From positions 1 to 64,000 of the forward strand of contig NZ_JBAFWT010000019.1 in NCBI RefSeq assembly GCF_043195195.1: 64,000 nucleotides of DNA. Reading direction: 5' to 3'. Numbering within the stretch: the stretch's first letter is position 1; every line of letters starts with the position of its first letter. This stretch comes from NCEH01 sp043195195. GTDB lineage: Bacteria > Pseudomonadota > Alphaproteobacteria > Rhizobiales > Xanthobacteraceae. The translations under genes and the position numbers were made by a program. The notes beneath the pieces were generated by a model. It worked only from the letters and a program-made list of their open reading frames with translations. It had not been told where the DNA came from and made no database searches. Shown here one piece after another: positions 1-7,713 of the stretch.

Positions 1-144
1 AATGACCGAGGCAGGATCGCCCTCGAATTCGTCCGAGGGGAGAACGCCATAGCCGCCGTCGGACTTGAAGAGCGTGATGCAGACCATCAGGGTCTTGGCG
101 AGGCTCCAGGCGTGGTCTTGAGCAAGGGTGAGGTTCTGCGACAT
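1..144 (-). CDS. Hypothetical protein, 3' end outside window
   Basis: An open frame runs from an ATG at 142-144 leftward off the window edge, giving 48 codons without a stop (N-terminus MSQNLTLAQDHAWSLAKTL). The bases upstream of the ATG are weakly purine-rich (GGGAGCC). I do not recognise the family and see no signal peptide or membrane segment in the visible part. It points away from the WGR and luxI genes, so it belongs to a separate leftward unit. The even codon use and clean start make it a probable real gene; its function is unknown. Confidence 0.55.
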   Translation of the reverse strand, partial: MSQNLTLAQDHAWSLAKTLMVCITLFKSDGGYGVLPSDEFEGDPASVI

Positions 145-525
145 TGTTTCGGCTCCCGTCTTGCGGCGGGGACCATCCCCGCTCGACAGGCGCCCGAAGC
201 GTCCGGATCACGGCCGCGATCACCTCGCAGGCGAAGCCGCAGAGGCCGCATGCGCGCATAGCGGACCCCTGGCGGGTTGATCGCAGAAGGCCATGGCCGA
301 GACCAAGGAATTGCGCTGATTGAGAGCGGGGTGGCTCACAGTGGAAGCCCCGGGTGCCGGGCTCGCAGAACTCTGTCAGAAGCGGGCCGTGACCTGCCTC
401 CGCAGCCTGCTGGCTGTCACGTCGGCTGATCCGAGCCGGCCGTCATCACCAAAACGAATCGATCACGGGCAACTGATTCAATCATTGCGTTGGACCATGC
501 GCACGCGCGCGTGGGACTGTGCATC
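145..525. other. Intergenic region without a recognised gene
   Basis: This gap lies between the leftward partial gene and the rightward WGR gene, so it should hold divergent promoters. I could not pick a convincing -35/-10 pair, tRNA or repeat in it. Short open frames here look like GC-rich chance frames. Confidence 0.5.
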
Positions 526-849
526 ATGCTAGACGATCATCGGCCCTCGCCATCAATGCTTCAGGTGCTCGTGCTCGACCGTATCGACGCGTCGCAGAAC
601 ATGGCGCGTTACTATGTGCTGTCGATCGAGCCGACGTTATTCGGGGAGACGGCGATGGTGCGCGAATGGGGGCGGATCGGGAGCTTTGGGCAACGCCGCA
701 CGGAACTCTACGCGCAGCGCGAAGGTGCGCGCATGGCGCTTGGGACGTGGCTGGATCGCAAGCTTCGGCGCGGCTATCAGCTTCGGGTCGCGCCTGCACA
801 CCACAGTGGGAACGGCACGACTCGGTTACCCGACAGCCGTCACGAATGA
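526..849 (+). CDS. WGR domain-containing protein
   Basis: This is a 107-residue protein that is almost entirely one WGR domain. The stretch MARYYVLSIEPTLFGE is followed by VREWGRIGSFGQ, which holds the name-giving Trp-Gly-Arg. WGR domains occur in PARPs and in small stand-alone bacterial proteins, often on mobile elements, and are thought to bind nucleic acid. The start is uncertain: an in-frame TTG lies at 490 and a second ATG at 556, and none has a strong ribosome binding site. The protein ends about 100 bases before luxI on the same strand. Its role in transfer is not known. Confidence 0.75.
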   Translation: MLDDHRPSPSMLQVLVLDRIDASQNMARYYVLSIEPTLFGETAMVREWGRIGSFGQRRTELYAQREGARMALGTWLDRKLRRGYQLRVAPAHHSGNGTTRLPDSRHE

Positions 850-910
850 TCGCGGCGCCAGTGCGCAATGGTGATTTCTAACCATACCCGCCGCGCTTGA
901 TTCATGAACT

Positions 911-938
911 CCTCGGCTCGTTACACAACAAGCCGAGG
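911..938 (+). promoter_or_regulatory. 28-bp dyad overlapping the luxI ribosome binding site
   Basis: The arms CCTCGGCTCGTT and AACAAGCCGAGG pair with one mismatch around the centre ACAC. The right arm contains the CCGAGGA that serves as the likely Shine-Dalgarno sequence for the luxI ATG at 947. The dyad could be a LuxR-type operator or an mRNA hairpin that hides the ribosome binding site. The sequence alone cannot separate these two readings. Confidence 0.6.
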
Positions 939-946
939 AATTTCCG

Positions 947-1573
947 ATGCTTTTGCTCATCCCTGGCTCCGAGATCGCGCGGCATGGCGATCTGATGGAG
1001 CGCGTCTTCCGCTTCCGGCATGCCATCTTCGTCGAAGAAAAGGGCTGGACTGATCTGCGGCAGCCCGACGGCCTGGAACGGGACCGCTTCGACGACGCGC
1101 ATGCGATTCATCAGGTCTGCCTGCGCGACGACGAGATCGTCGGCTACCAGCGGCTGCTTCCGACGACACGCCCGCATCTGCTCAGCGACGTCCTGACGGA
1201 TCTTTGCCGCAGCAAGCCGCCGCGGGGACCGCGCGTCTTCGAATGGACACGCTTTTGCGTGGCACCCCGTCATCGCGAGCTCCGCCCCAGCGCAAACGGA
1301 CCATTCCTCGAGCTGGCGCAAGGCGTGGTCGAATGGGGCATGGCGCATCGCGTGGATACCGTCACCGTGGCAATCGATTGGCGGCTGATGGTGATCGCGA
1401 TGCAGCTGCGGTTCTTCGTGCGCCCTCTCGGCTTTCCCAAGCGCATCGGCCGCGACGAGGTCGTGGCGCTGCGCATGTCATTCAACCGGGAAACCCTCAC
1501 GACGATCCAGCAGGCGCGGCATTGCGAAGGCTCGGTTCTCCCTGACCCCGGATCACTGCCTTCGGCGGCATAA
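947..1573 (+). CDS. LuxI-family acyl-homoserine-lactone synthase
   Basis: The 208-residue protein should make an N-acyl-homoserine lactone from S-adenosylmethionine and an acyl donor. The conserved family residues are present: Arg24, Phe28 and Trp34 in FRFRHAIFVEEKGW, an Asp pair in ERDRFDD, Arg69 in GYQRLLP, and Glu99/Arg102 in FEWTRF. Length matches the family. The ATG at 947 follows GAGGA at 934-938. No luxR-type gene is present in the window, so the receptor must be elsewhere. Its place beside a T4SS suggests quorum control of conjugation, as for TraI of Ti plasmids. The acyl chain cannot be predicted. Confidence 0.92.
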   Translation: MLLLIPGSEIARHGDLMERVFRFRHAIFVEEKGWTDLRQPDGLERDRFDDAHAIHQVCLRDDEIVGYQRLLPTTRPHLLSDVLTDLCRSKPPRGPRVFEWTRFCVAPRHRELRPSANGPFLELAQGVVEWGMAHRVDTVTVAIDWRLMVIAMQLRFFVRPLGFPKRIGRDEVVALRMSFNRETLTTIQQARHCEGSVLPDPGSLPSAA

Positions 1574-1602
1574 CCCAACTCTCTTAGATCAGGAGGTGCG
1601 CC

Positions 1603-1848
1603 GTGATCCGAACCGCCGATACGAAGCTCATCGCGAGTGAACTGCATTCTCGCTACGAGCCGCCCCGCGCCGTTGCGCTGATCGGACGGACGTTGCAGAA
1701 GGCCCTCTTTGCCGGCAGGGCGGACGAGGTGGTCTTTTGGGCATTGGTTTACGCACACTATCGTGGCGGCGATCTGTGCGACGCGACTGAAGAGCAGCTC
1801 GCTGCATTCCGGAAAAATATTCTGCCGGATCCCTCCGAGATGAACTGA
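1603..1848 (+). CDS. Small conserved-looking protein downstream of luxI
   Basis: This 81-residue soluble protein starts at GTG 1603 behind a strong AGGAGG at 1591-1596. It is 29 bases after the luxI stop and is probably cotranscribed with it. The sequence is rich in charged residues and predicted helical, with no signal peptide and no domain I recognise. The position suggests a role tied to the quorum signal or the transfer region, but this is inference from location only. Confidence 0.7.
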   Translation: MIRTADTKLIASELHSRYEPPRAVALIGRTLQKALFAGRADEVVFWALVYAHYRGGDLCDATEEQLAAFRKNILPDPSEMN

Positions 1849-1959
1849 ATCTCGCCAATGCTTACGCCACGTCAAATCCTCAGGATCCACAAGATGCTTG
1901 GCTAATTTTAGTTACCTGGCGCAACATAGCCTCCTGAATCTAACGTCTAGACTTGGTCG

Positions 1960-2853
1960 TCATGCCATGACGATTACGGTCTTGCCCTTGCCCCCTTTGC
2001 CCGCTTCCATCGCCGCGATCCGGGCGATGGTCTCGCCGAGGGGGATGGTCCGCCCGATCGGGATGCGGAGCCGGCCGGTAGCGGCAAGATCGACGGCATG
2101 CTGGATATCCTTGGCCTTCAGACTGCCAAACACCATATTGCGCCGCCGCGACGCGATCGCGAGCAAGCGCTTATGCCACGACGGGTTAACATCGAGGATC
2201 ACGCCGCGGGGCCTGGCGAGCAGATCGCCCTCAGCCGGCGTCAGGCTCCCGTGACAGTCGAACACGATGTCGAAGCGGTGGTGCAGCTCGCGCGGGATCG
2301 GCGCCTTGTAGCTGATCGCCGGATCGATCCCCGCCGCCACGGCGGCGTCGATGTCGTCCGGCCCGACGCGCCCGGCGATCACCGAGGCTCCCTTGGCGCT
2401 GGCGATCTGCGCCGCAGCCTGGCCGACGCCGCCCATAGCGCCGTTGATGAAGACGGATAGGCCGGGGCGAATGTCAGCGTAGCCGATCAGCCCGCGCCAG
2501 GCCGTGACGCCGACTGTCGGCAAGGCGGCGGCGTCCTCGAACGAAAGCGAGGCCGGCTTGAGCAGCGTCTGGCTCTCCCGCGCGATCATCGCCTCGCTGA
2601 ACGCGCCGGGCGAGCGCAGCGGCGCCATTCCCATCACCGCATCGCCGATCGCGAAACCGGAAACGCCGGCGCCGACCTGTTCGACGGTGCCGGCGAAATC
2701 CATTCCCATGCCGCGCGGGAAACGCCAGCCGGTGATCAGCTTCAGATAGCCTTGCCGGATTTTCCAGTCGATCTCGTTGACCGAGGCTGCGTGAACGCGA
2801 ACCCGCATCTCACCACGGCCGGGCAGCGGCAGGACATGGCTCTCCAAGCGCAT
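1960..2853 (-). CDS. MDR-family NAD(P)-dependent quinone oxidoreductase/alcohol dehydrogenase-like
   Basis: This is a medium-chain dehydrogenase/reductase of the zinc-free quinone-reductase type. It has a GroES-like N-terminus and a nucleotide-binding loop in NGAMGGVGQAAAQIA. The ATG at 2853 begins at MRLESHVLP, but family proteins usually start about 12 residues earlier. The same frame reads QYYRYGGPEE directly upstream, with no ATG, GTG or TTG between that and the neighbouring stop. Either a non-standard start (for example ATC at 2893-2895) is used or the N-terminus is shortened. It lies just downstream of the VOC gene and is probably cotranscribed with it, under the divergent HxlR regulator. 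A quinone or electrophile substrate is likely. Confidence 0.85.
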   Translation of the reverse strand: MRLESHVLPLPGRGEMRVRVHAASVNEIDWKIRQGYLKLITGWRFPRGMGMDFAGTVEQVGAGVSGFAIGDAVMGMAPLRSPGAFSEAMIARESQTLLKPASLSFEDAAALPTVGVTAWRGLIGYADIRPGLSVFINGAMGGVGQAAAQIASAKGASVIAGRVGPDDIDAAVAAGIDPAISYKAPIPRELHHRFDIVFDCHGSLTPAEGDLLARPRGVILDVNPSWHKRLLAIASRRRNMVFGSLKAKDIQHAVDLAATGRLRIPIGRTIPLGETIARIAAMEAGKGGKGKTVIVMA

Positions 2854-2912
2854 CTCCTCGGGACCGCCATAACGATAATATTGGACTCGGCGGATCGGTT
2901 CGGATGGACCGC

Positions 2913-3563
2913 TTACGGACGCACTTGTAATAGCAGGACCATCGGGTTGTACGGTTCGGCCGGGGCGAACTCGTGCCGCCAGGCGCGCTTGTGCAGTTCC
3001 CAGGGGCTGCCGCCAGCCTCGCGCGCGGCCACGAGCTTGTCGGGATCGACATCGACGCCGAGTGGACGCCTGGCGAAATCCGGCGAAGTCTGCATGTGCT
3101 CGATCGACGTCCAGTTCTCGCCGAACTCGCCATAGTTGCTGACGTTCAGCTCGATGCTGTTGCGGTCGGGATCTTCGTAATAGAACGCCGTCTGCGCGCG
3201 TTCATCGACCGATAGCAATGGCAGGATGCCGAGCGTCTTCAGCCGCTTGTAGGTTCCGAGCAGTTCATCGAGCGTGCGATAGGCGAAGGCGACGTACTGG
3301 AGCCGCTGGTGCTTGCCGCGCTCGGCATCGAAAACAAGGCCCGGCAGTTCGACCACAGCAATCCGGTGATTGGCGGCGTCATTGGTGAGCCAGGCCGCCC
3401 GGGGACGCAAATCTCCCTCCTTGGCGCCGATCGGGTTTTCCGACCGAAAGACGAGGCGCATGCCCAGCACCTTGGCGTACCAGTCGGCCAAGCGGGCCAT
3501 GTCGCCGGTGGTCAAACCGACATGATGAAGCGCGGGATGGATCGTCGTCTCGTCATTGAACAT
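2913..3563 (-). CDS. VOC-family (glyoxalase/extradiol dioxygenase-like) protein
   Basis: The 216-residue protein has a vicinal-oxygen-chelate fold. HHVGLTTGDMARLADWY opens the first beta-alpha-beta module, KHQRLQYVAF holds a second likely metal His, and DRNSIELNV holds the metal Glu. Part of the C-terminus resembles biphenyl-diol dioxygenase relatives. I chose the ATG at 3563 because the residues before it in the longer frame do not fit the family. It is the first gene of a two-gene unit with the MDR oxidoreductase, divergent from an HxlR regulator. This suggests degradation or detoxification of a quinone or aromatic compound; the substrate is unknown. Confidence 0.88.
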   Translation of the reverse strand: MFNDETTIHPALHHVGLTTGDMARLADWYAKVLGMRLVFRSENPIGAKEGDLRPRAAWLTNDAANHRIAVVELPGLVFDAERGKHQRLQYVAFAYRTLDELLGTYKRLKTLGILPLLSVDERAQTAFYYEDPDRNSIELNVSNYGEFGENWTSIEHMQTSPDFARRPLGVDVDPDKLVAAREAGGSPWELHKRAWRHEFAPAEPYNPMVLLLQVRP

Positions 3564-3647
3564 GCCTGTTTCCTTGCAAACCACGCGCAAGCAGTAGAAA
3601 TGTCGTGGTATAGTTAGAATGGCAAGTAGGATGGGAAGGTCAGGGTA

Positions 3648-3665
3648 ACTATGGAAAACCATAGT
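3648..3665. promoter_or_regulatory. Perfect palindrome over the HxlR start codon (candidate operator)
   Basis: ACTATGG and CCATAGT pair perfectly around AAAA. The ATG of the regulator (3651-3653) lies inside the left arm. The site sits in the divergent promoter region of the HxlR gene and the VOC-MDR pair, so one dimer could repress both directions. Confidence 0.65.
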
Positions 3666-3995
3666 ATGGAATGCAGCGGTGGCGCCGATCCCGACCGGCT
3701 GAATAGCGAAATGCGTCGCGCCTTCGCTGTTCTGTCAGGCAAGTGGAAGCTGGAGATCCTGTGGCTGCTCAACCAGCGCGTCCATCGCTTCGGGGAGCTG
3801 GGGCGGGCGATCCCGGGCATCACCCAGCACATGCTGACCGTGCAGCTCCGCGAGTTGGAGAGGGATGGCCTCGTCTCGCGCACCGTCTTCGCCGAGGTCC
3901 CGCCACGCGTCGACTACGCGATCACGTCGAAGGCGCGCGGGCTGAAGCCCGTGATCGATGCGCTGGTGGCGTGGTGTCGCGAATACGCGGAGTGA
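3651..3995 (+). CDS. HxlR-family transcriptional regulator
   Basis: This 114-residue winged-helix regulator has the family core: FAVLSGKWKLEILWLL, then RFGELGRAIPGITQHML as the recognition region, then LRELERDGLVSR. A single N-terminal Cys (residue 8, in MECSGG) matches the position of the redox-active Cys in quinone sensors of this family such as YodB and QorR. A second ATG at 3666 would also give a family-like start. It is divergent from a VOC protein and an MDR oxidoreductase, so sensing of quinones or electrophiles is a reasonable inference. Confidence 0.9.
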   Translation: MENHSMECSGGADPDRLNSEMRRAFAVLSGKWKLEILWLLNQRVHRFGELGRAIPGITQHMLTVQLRELERDGLVSRTVFAEVPPRVDYAITSKARGLKPVIDALVAWCREYAE

Positions 3996-4083
3996 ACGGG
4001 GCGCCTGGCGATGCGCGGGTCTGGGCCCTGATTAACGCGGGCCACCACAGCGGTCTCTCTCCTGACCTCTTCGAGACGCGCCG

Positions 4084-4794
4084 TTAAACGTCGGTCGGCG
4101 CGACGATGATCGATGCGGTGCTCGCCGTCGGTGGGTTCGCCGCGATTCCCGTCGACGTCGGGAAATCTCCGGGACCGGACGGGCCACACACGCCCTGCCC
4201 GTCCTTGCAGTTGGGATCAGCCATGGCGCGGGCATTGTTCGCCATGCCGCAAATCGTGGTCCCGTTGATGTCGGAGAAGCCGGAGCACTTTCCCGAATCG
4301 ACCATCTTCTGGCAGTTGCCGGTGCCAAGCTGGATACACGCCGCGATGAGACTGGCGTCCACCTTCTGGCCGTCGAAGGTCGACATCGAGGCCAGCTGTT
4401 TCACGGCCGACGAGTTGTAGCCGGCGTTCGTGAGTCTGGCCCAGGCATCGACCTGATCCTGCAGCGACATGCACCCGTATCCGGCGCGATCCGTGCCGGC
4501 ATATTTCTGGACATTGGCGTTGTTGAGCTGGAAGATTCCGGTGCAGCAACTGCCATTGTAGACGCCCTTGTTGCCGCCCGATTCGAAACGCCCGAGACCG
4601 CCCAACGAGCATGACGTCCCCTTGAGATCGTCGCGCAGCGAGGAGTTTCTCACCGCGTCGGTGATCTCCTGGGCCGAATAGTTGGTGCGCTCGCAATATT
4701 GGCCCTTCTGCGCCAGCGCATGGCCCGACAGGGCTGCGAGCAACATTGGAACGAAGGCGAGCGTCGTGAACAATCCGGCAATTCGCCTGGGCAT
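4084..4794 (-). CDS. Secreted lysozyme-like protein of the transfer region
   Basis: The 236-residue protein starts at ATG 4794 behind AGGAGG and has a clear signal peptide ending near GHALAQ. The central part contains GRFESGGNKG, then CCTGIFQLNNANVQKYAG, which resembles the Glu-Ser-x-Gly and FQxN features of goose-type lysozyme and transglycosylase folds. Many Cys pairs suggest disulphides and a periplasmic location. It is the last gene of the minus-strand accessory set next to virB. A second, more typical VirB1 is encoded at 8943-9686, so this would be an additional wall-opening enzyme. The enzymatic assignment is tentative. Confidence 0.6.
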   Translation of the reverse strand: MPRRIAGLFTTLAFVPMLLAALSGHALAQKGQYCERTNYSAQEITDAVRNSSLRDDLKGTSCSLGGLGRFESGGNKGVYNGSCCTGIFQLNNANVQKYAGTDRAGYGCMSLQDQVDAWARLTNAGYNSSAVKQLASMSTFDGQKVDASLIAACIQLGTGNCQKMVDSGKCSGFSDINGTTICGMANNARAMADPNCKDGQGVCGPSGPGDFPTSTGIAANPPTASTASIIVAPTDV

Positions 4795-4816
4795 GAGCGC
4801 CTCCTGATCCTGGTGG

Positions 4817-5383
4817 TCATCTGATCGAATAGGTCCGCGCGCAGTCCGGCACGTCGCGGCCGCCGACATTGGTCCGGAAGGCGATCGTGCCGGCTGCCGG
4901 ATCGAAGCGTGTGAAGGAATTGTCGTTGCGGTTCTTCGCCGGGATCGCCGGATCGGCGTGATCCGCGTAGCAGCCCGTTGCCGTCTTGACGGTGAGAACC
5001 TTGCCGTTCTCGATCGTGACGATGCGCAGCGGGCAGGTCGATGGCTCGATCTCGGCGCCGGCGTCGTTCGCACCGCTGTCGCAATCGCGCGAGAGCGCGG
5101 TGCTGACAATGATCGTGCGGGGCCCGTCGCGATAGGTCGAGGACAGGGCCGTCACCAGGGCATTCTTGCCATTGAGCGGTCGCTTGAGCTCGGTGGTGAC
5201 GTAGGCATTCGCTTCGCGGATCACGTCCGGCCAGACGAGCGTCTGCAGGGTGTCGGTTTTCGATAGCGTCTGGAAATTGTGGAACGTCATCGGCTGCCAG
5301 GCCCCGGAGCCCTGGTCCTGCGCAACGGCGGCCGTTGAGAGGGTGGTAAGCCCGACAAGTGCGATGACGAGAAAGGAACGCAT
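4817..5383 (-). CDS. Secreted T4SS-associated protein, paralogue A
   Basis: The 188-residue product begins at ATG 5383 behind AGGAGG and has a signal peptide cleaved near AAVAQ. It shares a pattern with the next gene upstream: a W-(Q/R)-P-M motif just after the signal peptide, CPLRI in the middle, and a Cys near the C-terminus. The shared pattern shows the two genes arose by duplication. No known domain is visible. It lies in a minus-strand run of secreted proteins that diverges from virB, so a role in the envelope part of the transfer machine is possible. Confidence 0.7.
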   Translation of the reverse strand: MRSFLVIALVGLTTLSTAAVAQDQGSGAWQPMTFHNFQTLSKTDTLQTLVWPDVIREANAYVTTELKRPLNGKNALVTALSSTYRDGPRTIIVSTALSRDCDSGANDAGAEIEPSTCPLRIVTIENGKVLTVKTATGCYADHADPAIPAKNRNDNSFTRFDPAAGTIAFRTNVGGRDVPDCARTYSIR

Positions 5384-5529
5384 CGAAGCCTCCTGATGCT
5401 GAGATGGCCGGCCAGCATGGCATGGCCGCAGGGGCGGTCCGGGCCGCGGCGCAAGCCGCGCCCCGCAAGGGGTCGCCTTGACCGCGCCGTCAGCGGACAT
5501 GGGATGATGGCGGGCGCGCAGCCGTTTGA

Positions 5530-6147
5530 TCATGGCGCGCCCAGCGGGATGTTGTTCGAGCAGCCGTCGACGGCCTGATGGTCGATGACGAGGCCGGTCT
5601 TCACCGTCTTCGTCGCGACATCATAGGCAGCGTAGGCGACGGTTCGGGCGGGGTCCACGGGTGCGCCCGCCGCGGCCGGCGCGAGCTCGAGGAAGCAGGC
5701 GTTACCCCCGTCGAGGGTGCGAACCTGAATGCCTTCATAGATGGCGATCCGCAGCGGACAGAGTTTTATCGTGGCGCGCGCCGACGCCTGGACCTCTTTC
5801 AGCGTGCAGCCGGTCGCCGTGTTCAGGATGCTGAGCACGACCGCCTTCCTGGCGCTCCAAATGACGAAATGCGCCTCGGTCGCCGGGGCGTTGGCGCTTG
5901 CGTAGCGCGTGTCGCCGCGCGCGAGATAGGCGCGGTTGTTGTCCTCGATGGCGTCCTTCCAGATGTCGGCATAGGTGGCGGTGTCCGCCGTCGCCTGCTG
6001 GAGATCGGCATAGGACATCGGACGCCACGCTCCTGGATCTGCGGTGAGCGCCTGGGCGTGGACGAGGGCCGGGATCACAAGAGACATCCATGCAGCGGTG
6101 ATCGCTGGCAATCGTCGCGCGATATGCCGTGGAACGCAGGCGCCCAT
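5530..6147 (-). CDS. Secreted T4SS-associated protein, paralogue B
   Basis: The 205-residue product is a paralogue of the gene at 4817-5383: it has WRPMSYADLQQ after the signal peptide, CPLRIAIYEG in the middle and a Cys near the end. The start is uncertain; the ATG at 6147 gives a positively charged start and a hydrophobic stretch ending at VHAQA, while a GTG at 6186 would extend it. A minus-strand TATACT at 6164-6169 could be its -10 element. Its function is unknown; it is probably periplasmic. Confidence 0.68.
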   Translation of the reverse strand: MGACVPRHIARRLPAITAAWMSLVIPALVHAQALTADPGAWRPMSYADLQQATADTATYADIWKDAIEDNNRAYLARGDTRYASANAPATEAHFVIWSARKAVVLSILNTATGCTLKEVQASARATIKLCPLRIAIYEGIQVRTLDGGNACFLELAPAAAGAPVDPARTVAYAAYDVATKTVKTGLVIDHQAVDGCSNNIPLGAP

Positions 6148-6207
6148 TCCTTCAACAACATCTAGTATACTGAACCAATGTCGCACCCGTGGAAAGCCCC
6201 CGCCGCG

Positions 6208-6759
6208 CTATTCGTATCGATCGCGGCCCGGGACCCAGCGCCACGCATCTTTCGGCGAGCGCTCACCGCCGCGCCAGGGGACAAGGGTTCGCGGCGGATC
6301 GACCGGCTGCATGTTCCAGACAGAGCGGTAATGATAGAAATTCGCGGTCTCGCGCCTGAGACGTCTGCCCCCGGCATCGAGAAAATCTGTGGCGCAATGC
6401 ACGACGGGTCCCCGGTAGCGGCTGACGCGCGCGGTCTGGGCATCGAGCGCTCCGGGCTTGCAGCCGAAGAGCCAGACAGAGGTCGCGCGCGACGGCGGGA
6501 TCGGGTCGTCGCCAAGCAGCCGGCGATAGGCGTCGTTGGCCTGGGCCTGCGTCGGATAGGAGAAGCGTTCGGTCAGGATCGGGGCGAACGTCGTCCGATC
6601 GGGAGCGTATTCGAGGCGCCCGGGCTGAACGCGGTCTGGCTCGTAGAGCGTGTCGCGCGATGGCGGAGGCAACGCCTCGACAACCGGCGACGTCGGGGCG
6701 GCGCAAGCCGCCAGGGCGAGCGCCAGAAGCCCGGGCGCGAGATAGGCCGCGACGTTCAT
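6208..6759 (-). CDS. Putative lipoprotein of the transfer region
   Basis: The 183-residue protein begins MNVAAYLAPGLLALALAACA, a signal peptide with a lipobox (LAAC), so Cys19 is expected to be lipidated. The mature part is Pro/Arg-rich with Trp-containing segments and no domain I recognise. Its ATG overlaps the TGA of the upstream SNase-like gene (ATGA), showing translational coupling in the minus-strand accessory operon. It is likely an envelope accessory protein for conjugation. Confidence 0.7.
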   Translation of the reverse strand: MNVAAYLAPGLLALALAACAAPTSPVVEALPPPSRDTLYEPDRVQPGRLEYAPDRTTFAPILTERFSYPTQAQANDAYRRLLGDDPIPPSRATSVWLFGCKPGALDAQTARVSRYRGPVVHCATDFLDAGGRRLRRETANFYHYRSVWNMQPVDPPRTLVPWRGGERSPKDAWRWVPGRDRYE

Positions 6760-7355
6760 GGCGCGGCCTCGGCGCCTTTCTTCGCGATCGCACGCCGCCG
6801 ATCGCTGGTCCGGTACTCCCAGGGCATCTGGAACGTGCTGGCCCAGATGCCCCGATAGGCTTTGCGCGCGTCCCTCTCGGCCGACACATAAGCGCGGATC
6901 GCGGGATCCTGCTCGCTTGGCGGCAGGGTCATCGCAATGCCGTCGCGGATCATGTCGGCGCCGATATCGGCGTGATCCGCCGAGGCGCAGCGCGCGAGGT
7001 GCTCGCCCTGCTCATCGCGAAGAATGTTGCAGGCAACCCATTTGTTGAGCGTTGCCGAGACCAGCCAAGCCGCCGCCACGGTGCCGCACGGCCAGGGCTG
7101 ACGGCCAAGATGAGCGGCCTGCCCTGGCGCACAGGTGTCGATGCCGTAGAGCCGATAGACAGCCTGCGTCTCGATATCGCGAAAGCGCGTCCCGTCGAGA
7201 ACCTCGACGCGCAGCGGTGGCGATTGCAGCGCGCTACCTGGCGAGTAAAGGCCGGATCGTTCCGGCGATTGCGCGCCGGCCAATGTGGTCGCGGCAAGCG
7301 TGGCGACCATGACGATGGTCCCCGTTCTGGCGCCGCGGTTACGCCCCCGCGTCAT
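6756..7355 (-). CDS. SNase-fold (thermonuclease-like) secreted protein 1
   Basis: The 199-residue product has a signal-peptide-like N-terminus ending near LAGAQ and a staphylococcal-nuclease-like core: VEVLDGTRF, then YRLYGIDTCAPGQ. The Arg and Asp of the usual R..L..VDTPE motif are present, but the catalytic Glu position is occupied by Ala and the usual DGDT is DGTR. Cys residues in GIDTCA, WPCGT and VACN match those of the second copy at 7714-8334. The start at 7355 overlaps the end of ssb. Nuclease activity is doubtful; a structural or binding role in the transfer region is an alternative. Confidence 0.75.
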   Translation of the reverse strand: MTRGRNRGARTGTIVMVATLAATTLAGAQSPERSGLYSPGSALQSPPLRVEVLDGTRFRDIETQAVYRLYGIDTCAPGQAAHLGRQPWPCGTVAAAWLVSATLNKWVACNILRDEQGEHLARCASADHADIGADMIRDGIAMTLPPSEQDPAIRAYVSAERDARKAYRGIWASTFQMPWEYRTSDRRRAIAKKGAEAAP

Positions 7356-7680
7356 CACGGTTGCCCAGGTCGAGCTTGTGGAAGGCATTGGCGATGACGT
7401 CGGTGGTGTAGACTGTCTCGCCGGCCTTATCCTTGTAAGAGCCGTCGGCGATGCGGCACTCCGCGTAGACGGCGTCGCCTTTGACGACATGGGTCAGCGC
7501 CCATTGGGCGACCTTTTCGTTCAGCAGGCTGATCGTCACCCAGTCGGTCTCTTCCTTTCGCTCGCCCTTGCTGTCGGTCCAGACGCGATCGGTCGCGACA
7601 TTGACCTTGGCGGTCTTGCCAAAGGCCTTCGGTGCCTGTCCGACATGGCCGCGAAGGATGAAGAGGTTGGTGGTTCTCAT
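7339..7680 (-). CDS. ssb: Single-stranded DNA-binding protein (short form)
   Basis: This 113-residue OB-fold protein has the SSB landmarks NLFILRGHVGQAPK, WVTISLLNEKVAQWA and VVKGDAVYAECRI. It lacks the long Gly-rich tail and acidic tip of chromosomal SSB, ending soon after the OB fold, which is common for SSBs of mobile elements. The ATG at 7680 is preferred over a TTG at 7686. It lies between two SNase-like genes in the accessory operon and probably coats transferred single-stranded DNA in the recipient or donor. No signal peptide is present. Confidence 0.88.
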   Translation of the reverse strand: MRTTNLFILRGHVGQAPKAFGKTAKVNVATDRVWTDSKGERKEETDWVTISLLNEKVAQWALTHVVKGDAVYAECRIADGSYKDKAGETVYTTDVIANAFHKLDLGNRDDAGA

Positions 7681-7713
7681 GGGCAAGGCTCCCTCGGCTG
7701 GTGGTGGCGTTGG

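Noticed and set aside
320..532. 70-codon plus-strand frame before the WGR gene
   Set aside because: No ribosome binding site and no recognisable sequence; it overlaps the WGR start region.
902..1348. Minus-strand open frame opposite luxI
   Set aside because: It lies antisense to a gene with clear LuxI motifs and has no family resemblance; it is a GC-rich shadow frame.
6164..6171. AGTATACT as a promoter for the minus-strand gene at 6147
   Set aside because: TATACT is a good -10, but no reasonable -35 lies at 16-18 bases; kept only as a remark.
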